From Nitrospira sp. (GTDB lineage: Bacteria; Nitrospirota; Nitrospiria; Nitrospirales; Nitrospiraceae), in assembly GCA_013140455.1 (NCBI GenBank), contig JABFSU010000089.1, positions 1 to 58,696 on the forward strand: 58,696 nt of DNA, given 5' to 3'. The position numbers and the translations under genes are program-made. This document shows positions 25,678 through 34,906 of the stretch, piece by piece. Under the pieces are notes generated by a model. The model was not told where the DNA came from, did no database searches, and saw only the letters and a program-made list of their open reading frames with translations. Position 1 is the first letter of the stretch. Every line of letters starts with the position of its first letter.

Positions 25678-26857
25678 GAGCCTGCGAAGCTCCCCGATAG
25701 ACCGATTCAACAGCATCGACCATGGCCTTCACTCCGAACTCCTGCCCAATCGTGCGCGAGGCGTTCCGGCCGAGTCTGTTGGCCCACTGAGGATCGGCCA
25801 GGATGCGACGCAGCGCGTCGCTCAGCGCCCGACTATCCCCCGCCGCCACCAGCAACCCGTTCTCCTCATGGCGCACAATCGCAGGAATCCCGCCGACCCG
25901 GCTGGCCACGACCGGCAGGCCCGCCGCCATCGCTTCGATCAATGCCCGCCCCATCCCCTCGTTGAGTGAAGGAAATGCAAAGCAGTCCATCCCGGCCAGA
26001 CACCGCTCAATATCGTCTCGATGCCCGACTAAATGGATTCGATCGCGGAGGCCCAACGAATCAGCTTGAGCGAGCAAGGCGGCCTGTTGCCCGCCGCTCC
26101 CCACAATCACCGCATGGAGTCCGGGAAACTCGTCTTTGAGATAGCTCAAGGCCTCAACCAACACCCGATGGCCTTTGATATCCGTCAACCAACCGATCGA
26201 TCCGACAATGGTCGCATCGGCAGGACAGTCGAACCCCGGGGGAATCTGCCTGCCCGCAACTCGCGCGCGGCGAAACTGCTCGACATCGATACCGCTGGGA
26301 ATCACGACAAACCGGTCGGCACAGCCGACCGCTCGCTCAAGATGGTCGTCCCGTTCCGCGCTCGTCAACGCCACAAGGGTGCTCGTCACGCGACACAGGA
26401 TGCGTTCGATCTGTACAAAGATCCGGGATTTCCAGGGACCGAAGTGTCCGTAAAACACATGCCCGTGCGGCGTATGCACAATCACCGGAACCTGCGCGAA
26501 CCAGGCAGCCATTCGACCTACTACGCCGGCTTTCGAGGTGTGTGTATGCACGATCGCCGGACGTTTCTTTCCCAGGATGCCGATCAATGTCCATAACGCA
26601 CAAAGATCCTTCCAGAGGCTGATCGGTCGAACGAGCGAAGGCACAATGACGAAGGAGATCCGCTCCTTCTCCAAACGACGACACTGTTCCTCTGTCGCAG
26701 CCATGCCGCCTTGCGCGTCCCACGATCCGGGATGGCCGGCAATCACCACCGGCTCATACTGCGTCCGGTCATGCCCCAATACTGTGAGCATGGTGTTTTG
26801 CGCCGACCCTCCGTGATCGAGCCGCGTAATAATGTGAATCACCGTACGTGCTGCCAT
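25670..26857 (-). CDS. GT4 glycosyltransferase
   Basis: The product is 395 residues from ATG 26857, eight bases downstream of the preceding stop, with AGGGG before it; longer forms would overlap that gene. The GT-B fold is clear. The N-terminal half carries IHIITRLDHGGSAQNT and VHTHTSKAGVVGRMAA. The C-terminal GT4 half carries VIPSGIDVEQF, GSIGWLTDIKGH, FPSLNEGMGRALIEAMAAGL and PVVASRVGGIPAIV, with the E-x7-E motif in NEGMGRALIE. It is retaining and nucleotide-sugar dependent; donor and acceptor are unknown. Confidence 0.9.
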   Translation of the reverse strand: MAARTVIHIITRLDHGGSAQNTMLTVLGHDRTQYEPVVIAGHPGSWDAQGGMAATEEQCRRLEKERISFVIVPSLVRPISLWKDLCALWTLIGILGKKRPAIVHTHTSKAGVVGRMAAWFAQVPVIVHTPHGHVFYGHFGPWKSRIFVQIERILCRVTSTLVALTSAERDDHLERAVGCADRFVVIPSGIDVEQFRRARVAGRQIPPGFDCPADATIVGSIGWLTDIKGHRVLVEALSYLKDEFPGLHAVIVGSGGQQAALLAQADSLGLRDRIHLVGHRDDIERCLAGMDCFAFPSLNEGMGRALIEAMAAGLPVVASRVGGIPAIVRHEENGLLVAAGDSRALSDALRRILADPQWANRLGRNASRTIGQEFGVKAMVDAVESVYRGASQAHA

Positions 26858-26865
26858 GAAGACCC

Positions 26866-28089
26866 CTAGGCCGCCTTTCGTTCCGACATCGGCTTTGCTG
26901 AGAGCCGGATCAGATCCGCGCAATGCTGCACCCAGTTGTACCGGCGCTCCACCAGACTGCGCCCTTTCCTCGACAGCCGCTCCCGCTCCACCGGCTCCTC
27001 AATGCGACTGAGGACCCGCCCGAGCGCATCGGCAAATGAACGACTATCCGTCCCGCTTGAAATCAGAATAGGATCGATCTGGCCCAACACTTCGGGAATC
27101 GCGCCGACCGGCGTGCCCACGACCGGCGTGCCGCAAGCCAGCGCCTCCACCGTCACAAGCCCGAACCCTTCGAGTTGAGCGGTCGGCATCAGGACCAGAT
27201 CGGCAGCCTGGTAATACGCCACGAGTTGTTCCTCCGGAATAAACCCGACCAGCCGAACAATCTGTTCCAATTGTCGCTGCGCGATCCCCGCTTCCAGCCG
27301 GGCCCTGAGCGGTCCTTCGCCGCCGATCACCAACAGGCATCGCTGACCGGCTTGGCCGAGCGCGGAGAAAGCATCCAACAACGTCTCCAACCCCATTCGT
27401 GGAACCAGATTGCGAACGGTAAAGAGAATAGTCCGATCCTCCGGTAATCCCAACATTCGGCGCAACTCTCGTCGGTCGGCAGCCGGACGAAACAGACTCA
27501 CATCCGCGGCACCCGGCACCAGCACAATCCGCTCAGGTGCAATGCCATGCGTCGCCATCACCCGCTGCCGCATAAATTCACTCAAGACGACAATCCGGTG
27601 ACAGCGACCCATCACGAGCCACTCAATGCCGCGGCGCGCCCAGGCATTCACATGCCGGCGCAGCCTCGATAACAACGAGGTGGCTGCTGCGGTGCGCGTG
27701 AGGTACTCCTCATGCGCGAGGGAGTGACAGACATACAGCCACTCGGCCGCCGCGTTGCGCCTCAGATAGAGAGGGCCAAGACCCGTGAGGGCTTGATGAA
27801 TAATCGCCATGTCATAGGAGGACGTCCTGACCAACCGATCGAGCACAGACAGGGCTCCCCACACCGTCGATCGCACAAAGCTCCACTCATTGCTCTTTGA
27901 TACGGGAAACCGCCACTCCTTCGCTCCTCCGATCGCGACCTCTGAAGCCGCATCCTCGCCCGTCGCCCGCGTGAGGAGATCCACCTGATGTCCCGCCGCG
28001 ACAAGGCCAACGGCCTGCTGCCGTAAGACCCGCTCTGCGCCGCCGATGACCCGTTCGGCTGAGACTTCCGCTAAGAGCAGAACCTTCAC
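26866..28089 (-). CDS. GT4 glycosyltransferase
   Basis: The product is 407 residues, beginning at a GTG whose bases overlap the asnB stop by 4 bp (GTGA). The GT-B features are AERVIGGAERVLRQQAVGL at the N-terminus, RIVLVPGAADVSLF at the domain junction, TVRNLVPRMGLETLLDA, and EGFGLVTVEALACGTPVVG containing E-x7-E. There is no membrane segment. It is one of five GT4 enzymes in the cluster, each presumably adding one sugar of the repeat unit. Confidence 0.9.
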   Translation of the reverse strand: MKVLLLAEVSAERVIGGAERVLRQQAVGLVAAGHQVDLLTRATGEDAASEVAIGGAKEWRFPVSKSNEWSFVRSTVWGALSVLDRLVRTSSYDMAIIHQALTGLGPLYLRRNAAAEWLYVCHSLAHEEYLTRTAAATSLLSRLRRHVNAWARRGIEWLVMGRCHRIVVLSEFMRQRVMATHGIAPERIVLVPGAADVSLFRPAADRRELRRMLGLPEDRTILFTVRNLVPRMGLETLLDAFSALGQAGQRCLLVIGGEGPLRARLEAGIAQRQLEQIVRLVGFIPEEQLVAYYQAADLVLMPTAQLEGFGLVTVEALACGTPVVGTPVGAIPEVLGQIDPILISSGTDSRSFADALGRVLSRIEEPVERERLSRKGRSLVERRYNWVQHCADLIRLSAKPMSERKAA

Positions 28090-30014
28090 AATGCCTCCAC
28101 AGCCACAGCCGGTTCAGAAGCAGGCTGAGCGGCTTGCTCATGCCACAGCTCCAACACCATCAAGGCATAGAGTTGGTCCGCGCAATTTCTTCGTCCGCTC
28201 TGATGTTCCTCCATCAGCCACCGCACATACTCAGGCGTCACATAGCCGCGGCGGCGAATGGCCGCGTCCGACAACAGATCCTGCGCCATCTCACGAAGGT
28301 CTTCGCGCAACCAGTGGGCCAGCGGAATCATGAACCCCTGCTTGGGACCGCCAAGAATCGCCTCAGGCACAAGCCCGCGCAATGCGGATCGCATGAACCC
28401 TTTCAGCTGCCAGCCCGACAGTCGCAGCGATGGAGAAAGTCGCAGCGCGCAGGCCAGGAGAAGGTGGTCGCAAAACGGGACACGGAGTTCAAGCGAATGC
28501 GCCATGCTCATCCGGTCACCCATACGCAGGAGGTCATCGGGAAGATAGGTCTGCAGATCGAGGCCCATCGCGCGATCCATCGGATTGTTCGACGGCCATT
28601 GATCAAACAGTGCCGAAGGTCGGCTTGGTGAATACCCGTGGAGCAACGCGTCCCTCATCTCCCTGCTCCAGATGCTGGTCTCCCATTCGGCCGGAATGAA
28701 CGTCGTCCACCGGCGATATTGCTCGGCAAGCGAGCGATGGCCATGCTCCACAAATCGCTTCAACCGCCCCATGTGGTCACGACCGGTACCGCTCTCACGA
28801 CAAGCCCATGCGCCAGAGGCGGCCAGCCACGAACGCATCGCGCGAGGAAGCGTCTGATAGTAAGATGCGAGGCGGATACCGAGATACCGGGGATAGCCGC
28901 CAAAGAGTTCATCGCCGCCGATGCCGGATAAGGCCACAGTGACGGACCGGCGCGCCACTTCAGACACAAGAAAGGTCGGAATCGCCGATGAGTCCGCGAA
29001 CGGCTCCCCCATTCCCTCAACCACCCGCGGGAGGAGCGCGCGGATATCAGGCTGCAAGATGGCTTCGGTGTGATCGGTTCCAAAATGTGCCGCAAGAAGC
29101 CGGGCGCTGGCCAGCTCATTGAAGGACTGGTCCTCGGGATGCCCATAGCCGATCGTAAAGGTCTTGACCGGCCCCCGTTCCTGCATCATGGCCAGCACGG
29201 CCGCCGAATCCACACCCCCGGACAGAAACAATCCCACCGGTACATCGCTCACCAGATGTGCGTGAACCGTGTCGCGGAAGATCTCGACAAACTGTTCCTT
29301 CGCCTCTTCGACCGTCGTCCACTGAGACGATGATATGGATTGTTCAGGTCGATAGTAGCGGAAGACCTCGACACGCCCCTGCCCGACTCGTAATGCTTCG
29401 CCGGGTCTGAGTTGATACACGCCTTCGTAGATCGTGTCGGGTCCGGGAACGTACAGCGAGGTCAGATAGTCGGCGATGGCTTGCGGACGGATACGCGCAT
29501 CGGGCAACGCTTCCAACAGGGATGGCAACTCGGACGAAAACAGCACGTCGGTGCCGGTCGATCCCGCTCCGGGACGAGTTGCATAGTAGAGCGGCTTGAT
29601 CCCCAAGCGATCCCGGACCAACAGTGCCTCCTGCCGCTCCCGATCCCAAATCGCGAACGCAAACATCCCTCTGAGGCGCGAAAGACCGTCGATCCCCTCC
29701 TGCTCATAGAGATGCACCAGCACTTCGGTGTCGCAGCGAGAGGTAAACCGGTGACCGCGTTCGATGAGGTCCTGACGCAAGGCTCGATAGTTATAGATTT
29801 CTCCGTTCAGCACCGCCCGGACCGAACCATTTTCGTTCTGCACCGGTTGCCGGCCCCCGGCAGGATCGATCACGCGCAAGCGACGAGCCCCAAGCGTGAC
29901 CCCGCTCTCCCGATGGAGCCCCTGTTCGTCCGGCCCCCGATGGACCAGCCGCCGGAGCATCCGGGAGACCAGCGTCTCTTCACTCGAACCGATGATGCCG
30001 CAGATCCCACACAT
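28086..30014 (-). CDS. asnB: Asparagine synthetase-type glutamine amidotransferase
   Basis: The product is 642 residues, usual length for the class. The N-terminal Ntn glutaminase domain begins MCGICGIIG with catalytic Cys2 and has RRLRVID and NGEIYNYRALR. The synthetase domain has the PP-loop FLSGGVDSAAVL and the SGIGGDELFGGY segment. Both halves look active. AsnB-like proteins in polysaccharide loci often amidate uronic acids rather than make asparagine, and the flanking glycosyltransferase and methyltransferase genes favour such a role here. It starts 4 bp after the stop of the small membrane protein gene, and GTGA coupling continues to the next glycosyltransferase. Confidence 0.9.
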   Translation of the reverse strand: MCGICGIIGSSEETLVSRMLRRLVHRGPDEQGLHRESGVTLGARRLRVIDPAGGRQPVQNENGSVRAVLNGEIYNYRALRQDLIERGHRFTSRCDTEVLVHLYEQEGIDGLSRLRGMFAFAIWDRERQEALLVRDRLGIKPLYYATRPGAGSTGTDVLFSSELPSLLEALPDARIRPQAIADYLTSLYVPGPDTIYEGVYQLRPGEALRVGQGRVEVFRYYRPEQSISSSQWTTVEEAKEQFVEIFRDTVHAHLVSDVPVGLFLSGGVDSAAVLAMMQERGPVKTFTIGYGHPEDQSFNELASARLLAAHFGTDHTEAILQPDIRALLPRVVEGMGEPFADSSAIPTFLVSEVARRSVTVALSGIGGDELFGGYPRYLGIRLASYYQTLPRAMRSWLAASGAWACRESGTGRDHMGRLKRFVEHGHRSLAEQYRRWTTFIPAEWETSIWSREMRDALLHGYSPSRPSALFDQWPSNNPMDRAMGLDLQTYLPDDLLRMGDRMSMAHSLELRVPFCDHLLLACALRLSPSLRLSGWQLKGFMRSALRGLVPEAILGGPKQGFMIPLAHWLREDLREMAQDLLSDAAIRRRGYVTPEYVRWLMEEHQSGRRNCADQLYALMVLELWHEQAAQPASEPAVAVEAL

Positions 30015-30018
30015 CTGG

Positions 30019-30276
30019 TTACTTGTCTTTCCCTTCGGTCATCGTCCGCTCGCGTCGTTCCAATTCTTCCCGCTCCCGTTCATGCCGGGGCGAGATAGCT
30101 TGCGGCGGAACATCAACCGGTTCATACCGCGTATGTTTGGCCGACCCGACGGACGTCAACAGCGAGCGAACGCCGAGCGCAGCCACTGCACCCAGCAGAC
30201 ACACGATCAACACGCTGCCCCAAAACCCGATCCGCCGCTTCCATCGACGGCGGCTCTGCCAGCTGATCGCGCTCAC
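30019..30276 (-). CDS. Small single-span membrane protein
   Basis: The product is 85 residues from a GTG at 30276 that overlaps the stop of the methyltransferase remnant (GTGA). A basic N-terminus (SRRRWKRR) precedes one membrane helix (about 17-38, FWGSVLIVCLLGAVAALGV). A charged tail ends in HEREREELERRERTMTEGKDK. The positive-inside rule puts the tail in the periplasm. I do not recognise a family. Tight packing before asnB and the biased composition argue that it is real. It may be a small accessory or scaffold for the membrane assembly machinery. Confidence 0.6.
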   Translation of the reverse strand: MSAISWQSRRRWKRRIGFWGSVLIVCLLGAVAALGVRSLLTSVGSAKHTRYEPVDVPPQAISPRHEREREELERRERTMTEGKDK

Positions 30277-30401
30277 GAGACTCCATCCTTCCGCCGGGCG
30301 ATCAGCGTAACCGATGTCGCCCAGACCAGACGGCCGGCACTCAGCCAGTGCGCCACAAGTAGCCTCAGATTCCTCTCTAACTTACCGGCGCGTGAATTCA
30401 C
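30273..30401 (-). pseudogene. 42-codon remnant of a duplicated methyltransferase C-terminus
   Basis: A frame from GTG 30401 to TGA 30273 encodes a peptide containing HWLSAGRLVWATSVTLIARR and ending KDGVS. The intact methyltransferase just upstream ends YWLSAGRLVWAPSFELIARR then VDGVS. The two tails are clearly homologous but diverged, and about 22 bp (GCCCAGACCAGACGGCCGGC core) are identical at 120-bp spacing. The frame is joined at both ends by 4-bp GTGA overlaps, to the methyltransferase stop and to the small membrane protein start. It may therefore still be translated as a bridge. Most likely it is what is left of a second methyltransferase after deletion or recombination. Confidence 0.75.
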
Positions 30402-31285
30402 GAAACACCATCTACGCGCCGAGCGATCAGTTCAAACGACGGTGCCCAGACCAGACGGCCGGCACTTAGCCAATAGGCCAGCGCGGCTACCATCGACAAC
30501 CCGCTTCCAACCAGTCTCCATTTCAGCCTGCGCCCCCAGGAATTGGCACTGGTAACTGGGCCCAGACTCGGAACAGAATTGCGCAGGGAAAGCACCTCAC
30601 AACCGCTGCTCTCCATGAGTGTCCGCAGCGCGCTCGGCGAATAACTGAACAAGTGAAAGGCCTGGTCATACTGGGATCCGCACCAGCGAACAGGCGCTCT
30701 CATTCGCTGATGAAACAGTCCGTTTGAGACCCGAACTGCAATAATCCCTTGAGGTTTAATGTGTTGCGTCATGGCTCTGACGATCGCCGCCGGATCCGTC
30801 ACCGTTTCCAAGACATTCACCAGTGTCACCACATCGAACTGGCCGACGGTTGATTGGCCGAGCTCTGCCGGCGAAAAGACCGTACAGCCCTTTGCTCTCG
30901 CTCGCGCGGCTGCTCCTTGAGACACTTCGACACCGGCGCAAGTCCATCCGGCCTCGCGACAGAGCAGCATGAACGCTCCGTCTCCGCAGCCGATATCGAG
31001 CAGCCGTCCCGGCGGTCTTCGCCAATCCAACACATGCGCCAGGACGCTAGCAAACACAGGCTGGCGATCAGCGGAACTTTCCGCGGCGCCATAGGACCCG
31101 TCATAACTCTCCCGATAATATTTCTCCACTTTGGTGGAAGAGGGACGAGGACTCAGAAAGACCAGCCCGCACCGCGGACAAGCCACATACCGTCGCGTCG
31201 ACGTATGAAAGACCTCGGACGGACTCCCGCCTCCCCCGCAGGGGCACATCACGGTTTCCATCTCAAGCGGTATCGCGAGGCTCAT
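30398..31285 (-). CDS. Class I SAM methyltransferase with N-terminal zinc-ribbon-like motif
   Basis: The product is 295 residues. ATG 31285 is chosen because it overlaps the preceding stop (ATGA) and has AGGAAGG upstream. The N-terminus has a Cys pair arrangement CPCGGGG and CPRCGLVFLSPRP, as in the C-methyltransferase-like polysaccharide enzymes. The Rossmann fold shows LLDIGCGDGAFMLL (motif I), FDVVTLVNVLETVTDP and IKPQGIIAVRVSN. The C-terminus may be membrane associated (GSGLSMVAALAYWLSAG). Sugar methylation in the glycan is the likely role. Its tail is duplicated in the adjacent remnant. Confidence 0.85.
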   Translation of the reverse strand: MSLAIPLEMETVMCPCGGGGSPSEVFHTSTRRYVACPRCGLVFLSPRPSSTKVEKYYRESYDGSYGAAESSADRQPVFASVLAHVLDWRRPPGRLLDIGCGDGAFMLLCREAGWTCAGVEVSQGAAARARAKGCTVFSPAELGQSTVGQFDVVTLVNVLETVTDPAAIVRAMTQHIKPQGIIAVRVSNGLFHQRMRAPVRWCGSQYDQAFHLFSYSPSALRTLMESSGCEVLSLRNSVPSLGPVTSANSWGRRLKWRLVGSGLSMVAALAYWLSAGRLVWAPSFELIARRVDGVS

Positions 31286-32445
31286 GCGACCTTCCTCTTC
31301 CATGAGGGCACGTCAAATCCTTCTGTCCATAACGCCGCATCAAAGACTGCCTCTGTCTTCTCGACCATCCGGTCGACGGTGAATTGCGTCTGCACCACAG
31401 CACGCCCGGCATTTCCCAACTGCTCCGCTCGCTCGGGATGTTCCAACAGCGATTGAATCGCACCGGCCAGCCCTGCGACATCATGAGCCTTCACCAGGAG
31501 GCCGGTCTTCATGTGTTCGATCACTTCAGGCACGCCGTTCACGCTGGTCGCAATCACCGGCCTCCCCATGGCCAGCGCTTCGAGAATGACAAACGGGAAT
31601 CCCTCAGAATGCGAGGGCAGCACGACCACATCCGCCGCCGCATAGAAATCCATCACATCGTCTCGGGATCCGACAAACCGGCACATGGACGTCACGCCCC
31701 GGGCAGCGGCCAGTTCCTCCAGCGGCTGCCTCAATTCACCGTCCCCCACGCACACACATTGCAGTTGCGGCCATTGATCTCGGAGCAGAGCCAGCGCTTC
31801 GATCAAGTCACAATGTCCTTTGGGTTGGGTCAGCCGGGCCACCGTGACCAGCAGGGGACCATCGGTGAGGCCGAACTCACGCCGCACCCTGGTTCGATCG
31901 ACCGGTTTCTGAAACGACAGTCGATCGACCCCATTGTGGACCGTCTCCGCCAGACCGGCAGCTGCCGGATCGTCCTGGATCACATCGCGCCGGACGGCGT
32001 CAGACACACAGATAATCCGCGTGGCCCACGGCAGGGTCACCCGAAGCGCGGCGGAATAGATCCAGCGTTTCAATCGGCTTACCCCATAGTCGGCGATCGA
32101 ATTGTGCACCGTGGAGATCACCACCGGTACCCCCGCCAACCAACCAGCCACACGTCCATAAAAATTCGCCCGGGCGCCGTGCGTTTGTAGAATCGTCACG
32201 TTCTCTTGAGAGAGCACGTGCACTAATCGCATAAGGGCAACGGGGTTCAAGAGAGGCTCCAAATGCACCACCCGCACGTCCACCCCCCGGGCCTGCATGC
32301 GACCGACGAACGAGCCCGGCTCCGGACAAATCAGAATCGGCCGGAAGCGCGAGGGATCAAGCCGCTCACACAGCAATTCCAGATAGCGTTCACCGCCGCC
32401 ATAGGAAGCCGACCCGGCCAGTTCTGCGACCACGATCGTATTCAT
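31282..32445 (-). CDS. GT4 glycosyltransferase
   Basis: The product is 387 residues from ATG 32445, coupled to the preceding stop by ATGA; the longer frame would overlap that gene by 100 bp. The N-terminal half has VAELAGSASYGGGERYLELL and LQTHGARANFYGRVAGWLAG. The C-terminal half has VHNGVDRLSFQ, VARLTQPKGHCDLIEALALL, LPSHSEGFPFVILEALAMGR and PVIATSVNGVPEVIEH. The E-x7-E element is EGFPFVILE. The sugar is unknown. Confidence 0.9.
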   Translation of the reverse strand: MNTIVVAELAGSASYGGGERYLELLCERLDPSRFRPILICPEPGSFVGRMQARGVDVRVVHLEPLLNPVALMRLVHVLSQENVTILQTHGARANFYGRVAGWLAGVPVVISTVHNSIADYGVSRLKRWIYSAALRVTLPWATRIICVSDAVRRDVIQDDPAAAGLAETVHNGVDRLSFQKPVDRTRVRREFGLTDGPLLVTVARLTQPKGHCDLIEALALLRDQWPQLQCVCVGDGELRQPLEELAAARGVTSMCRFVGSRDDVMDFYAAADVVVLPSHSEGFPFVILEALAMGRPVIATSVNGVPEVIEHMKTGLLVKAHDVAGLAGAIQSLLEHPERAEQLGNAGRAVVQTQFTVDRMVEKTEAVFDAALWTEGFDVPSWKRKVA

Positions 32446-33284
32446 CGCTTCCGCCCCACGATCAAGAGACTCCCCCGCAAATGCGGGACGGCATAGAAGG
32501 GCCACTTCGCCCAATTGATCGCCTGCTGCTGTGATGTCTGGCGGCAATCCTGGGTATCCTCGCCCAGGAAATGGCGTGACTCGGCAATCTCAAACCCGGA
32601 ACTCCTGAGCATGTCAGCCAGCTCATGCATCGCATATTCCCTGGCGTGGGGACGCCATTCATCGTTCGGATTGTCATAGCCGGGAGGAGCCAAGCGATCA
32701 TTGAGCGTTCGGCCGACCAAGAGCTTCATCACGTTGCCGATACGCGTCACATTCGGCGTCGTAATCACAATGCAGCCGCCTGGCTGCAGAATGCGATGGG
32801 CTTCCGCCAGCAGATGAAAGGGCGAGGTCAGGTGCTCGATGATCTCCAGCGCGAACACCAGCCTGGCAGTCCCCTCTCCCATCGGCACGGCGGTCGGATA
32901 GCCCTTCAGTTCAAACTGTTTGGCAGCCGGGTCCAGATTCACCGTCAGAATGTCCACATCCACATCCTGCTTCATGAGTTCCACGAATTCCGGACTGGCC
33001 ATGAGGCCGGCCCCCACGAGCCGGGCCGATCTCGTCGGTTCGGTCAGGCGCAACAGCCTCAACAGGCTGCCGGGATACGGACCGAAATCCACGATGGCTT
33101 GCGGTCCCTGCGGCAGCCAGCGGAGCCCGCTCCGCAACGCGATGTACAACCGATCCCGACACTTCAACGCATGGTGCATCGGCGTGGTGAAACGAGGATC
33201 CTCGCTCCCGAATACCTCATAGCGGGAGGGACGAAACTCCCGCATCACACAATTGAATCCCGATCTGGTCAATTGGTAACTCAT
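32442..33284 (-). CDS. SAM-dependent methyltransferase with unusual motif I
   Basis: The product is 280 residues from ATG 33284. Motif I reads VDFGPYPGSLLRLL instead of the usual GxGxG loop. Later parts are standard: FALEIIEHLTSPFHLL, ILQPGGCIVITTPNV and a C-terminal GSLLIVGRKR. The altered glycine loop may change cofactor binding, or the protein may be a divergent class I enzyme. It is adjacent to a second methyltransferase gene (4 bp apart), so two successive methylations, or a heteromeric pair, are possible. Confidence 0.8.
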   Translation of the reverse strand: MSYQLTRSGFNCVMREFRPSRYEVFGSEDPRFTTPMHHALKCRDRLYIALRSGLRWLPQGPQAIVDFGPYPGSLLRLLRLTEPTRSARLVGAGLMASPEFVELMKQDVDVDILTVNLDPAAKQFELKGYPTAVPMGEGTARLVFALEIIEHLTSPFHLLAEAHRILQPGGCIVITTPNVTRIGNVMKLLVGRTLNDRLAPPGYDNPNDEWRPHAREYAMHELADMLRSSGFEIAESRHFLGEDTQDCRQTSQQQAINWAKWPFYAVPHLRGSLLIVGRKR

Positions 33285-33288
33285 CAAC

Positions 33289-33948
33289 TCAGGATCTCCG
33301 GCCGATCAGAAGCAACGTATCGCACAACCAGGTAAAGCCCAAGGAGGCCAAGGATTCATAGCGCTGGCGCAATCCGGTCAGGGTCACAATCTCAAATCCT
33401 TCACGAGCCACGAGCGCGTTCAGCAAGGCCGCATTGAAGGAATGGAGATGGCGCGCATCCGCAGTTACAGACGGCACGCCTCCCCGCAGCGCCTCCAAGC
33501 GAAAACGCCAGAAGGCGACATTCGGCACCGTGATCAAGACATGCCCGCCAGGCCGGAGGACTCGATGAAATTCCGCGACTGCCCGCCCCGGGTCAATCAC
33601 ATGCTCAATTACCTCGCTGGCGACCACCAGATCGAGACTGCCGTCCGGTTCCGGCAGACGATCGACATTGAGATCCACTGCATACCGGCGATCCAACCCT
33701 TCAGCACGTGTGAGCGCCGCAACTGACAGATCACACCCGTGCACCACGACACGAGGCCATACCAGCTTAATTTCTCTGGCCAGCCGGCCATCGCCGCAAC
33801 CCACATCCAGCATGCGCTCAGGTGCAAGCGCAGCCACCCTCCGGCTGATCTGGCCGTACCGCCGGACTCCCTCGAATGCGCCGGCTGCAGCCTTCCAGCC
33901 GTTCCACTCGAGATCATACTGCTCACGTTGGCTCATGGTCTGTGGCAT
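33289..33948 (-). CDS. Class I SAM methyltransferase
   Basis: The product is 219 residues; ATG 33948 is used, and a second ATG four codons in is possible. Motif I MLDVGCGDGRLAREI and the acidic loop HGCDLSVAALTRAE are complete. They are followed by LDLVVASEVIEHVIDPGRAV and RVLRPGGHVLITVPNV. It resembles the polysaccharide-locus Methyltransf_11/23 group. Target not identifiable. It lies 6 bp after the GT2 gene in the same transcript. Confidence 0.87.
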   Translation of the reverse strand: MPQTMSQREQYDLEWNGWKAAAGAFEGVRRYGQISRRVAALAPERMLDVGCGDGRLAREIKLVWPRVVVHGCDLSVAALTRAEGLDRRYAVDLNVDRLPEPDGSLDLVVASEVIEHVIDPGRAVAEFHRVLRPGGHVLITVPNVAFWRFRLEALRGGVPSVTADARHLHSFNAALLNALVAREGFEIVTLTGLRQRYESLASLGFTWLCDTLLLIGRRS

Positions 33949-33954
33949 CGCTCG

Positions 33955-34899
33955 TTATCCTCGCAAACTAGCCGAACATAAATGTGAGTGATCAGTTTCG
34001 TCATGCCCCAACCAGACTCGTCGCAAGGTCGTCCACATCGTCTGAATCTGCTGCCTTCGATCGGAAGCATGCGAGCAGGCGGTCATAAGCAACTTGCGCA
34101 TGACTCCCAGAGCGATCCAGCTCTTCATGAGAAACCGCCGGGGTTGCGCAAAGTGCTTTTCCACATAGCGGATACGACTGAGCTCCCATTGCTTATTAAG
34201 ACCATTGCGGTTCGTGCGGCTGCTCCTTCCGAGCAGATGCACCACCTCACCCTCCGCCACATGCCGGACACGATAGCCCAGCTGCTGCACGCGACGACAG
34301 AGATCGACATCTTCGAAATACATGAAGAACCGTTCGTCCAATCCGCCCAGCCGGTCGAACAACGCTTTGCGGATCATGAGGCAGGCGCCGTTGGCCCACT
34401 CGACGTCCTGCGACTGGGTAAAGTCCGTCGGCGGCATAGTCCCGACCAGCCGCCTGACGACCGTGGGCAACGCCTCTGCATAACGCACGTGGTCGCGAAT
34501 CGAAGGAAAGGGAAAACAGGACTGCAATACCCGTCCCTGTTCATCACGTTGCAGACAACTCACGGCTCCGATATCCAGATGCTGATCCAGACAGGTCACC
34601 ATCATACGGAGCGTGTGCCTCTGCATCACCGTATCGCTGTTCAGCAACAAGAGATACCGTCCAGAACTGACGGCTGCAGCCTGGTTGCAAGCCTTAGCAA
34701 ATCCGTCATTCTGGCCATTCGCAAGCACCGTGACGTGAGGAAATAAAGCCCGCACGGCTTCCGCACTCCCGTCGCGCGAAGCGTTATCCACTACGATCAC
34801 TTCATAGTCCACATCCGCCGTCCTGTCCCGAACCGATTGCAGGCAGGCCAGAAGCAGGTCGCGAGTGTTGTAGCTGATGACGGCGATCGACAGATCCAC
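33955..34899 (-). CDS. GT2 glycosyltransferase (rhamnosyltransferase-like)
   Basis: The product is 314 residues. The GT-A fold begins SIAVISYNTRDLLLACLQSV, with VIVVDNASRDGSAEAV. The metal-binding DxD-like element is in LLLNSDTVMQ, and ANGACLMIRKALFDRLGGLD and FFMYFEDVDLCRRVQQLGY follow. This pattern is typical of inverting rhamnosyl- and related transferases of O-antigen loci. No membrane helix is evident, so it probably works at the inner face of the cytoplasmic membrane. Confidence 0.9.
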   Translation of the reverse strand: MDLSIAVISYNTRDLLLACLQSVRDRTADVDYEVIVVDNASRDGSAEAVRALFPHVTVLANGQNDGFAKACNQAAAVSSGRYLLLLNSDTVMQRHTLRMMVTCLDQHLDIGAVSCLQRDEQGRVLQSCFPFPSIRDHVRYAEALPTVVRRLVGTMPPTDFTQSQDVEWANGACLMIRKALFDRLGGLDERFFMYFEDVDLCRRVQQLGYRVRHVAEGEVVHLLGRSSRTNRNGLNKQWELSRIRYVEKHFAQPRRFLMKSWIALGVMRKLLMTACSHASDRRQQIQTMWTTLRRVWLGHDETDHSHLCSASLRG

Positions 34900-34906
34900 G
34901 TATCTC

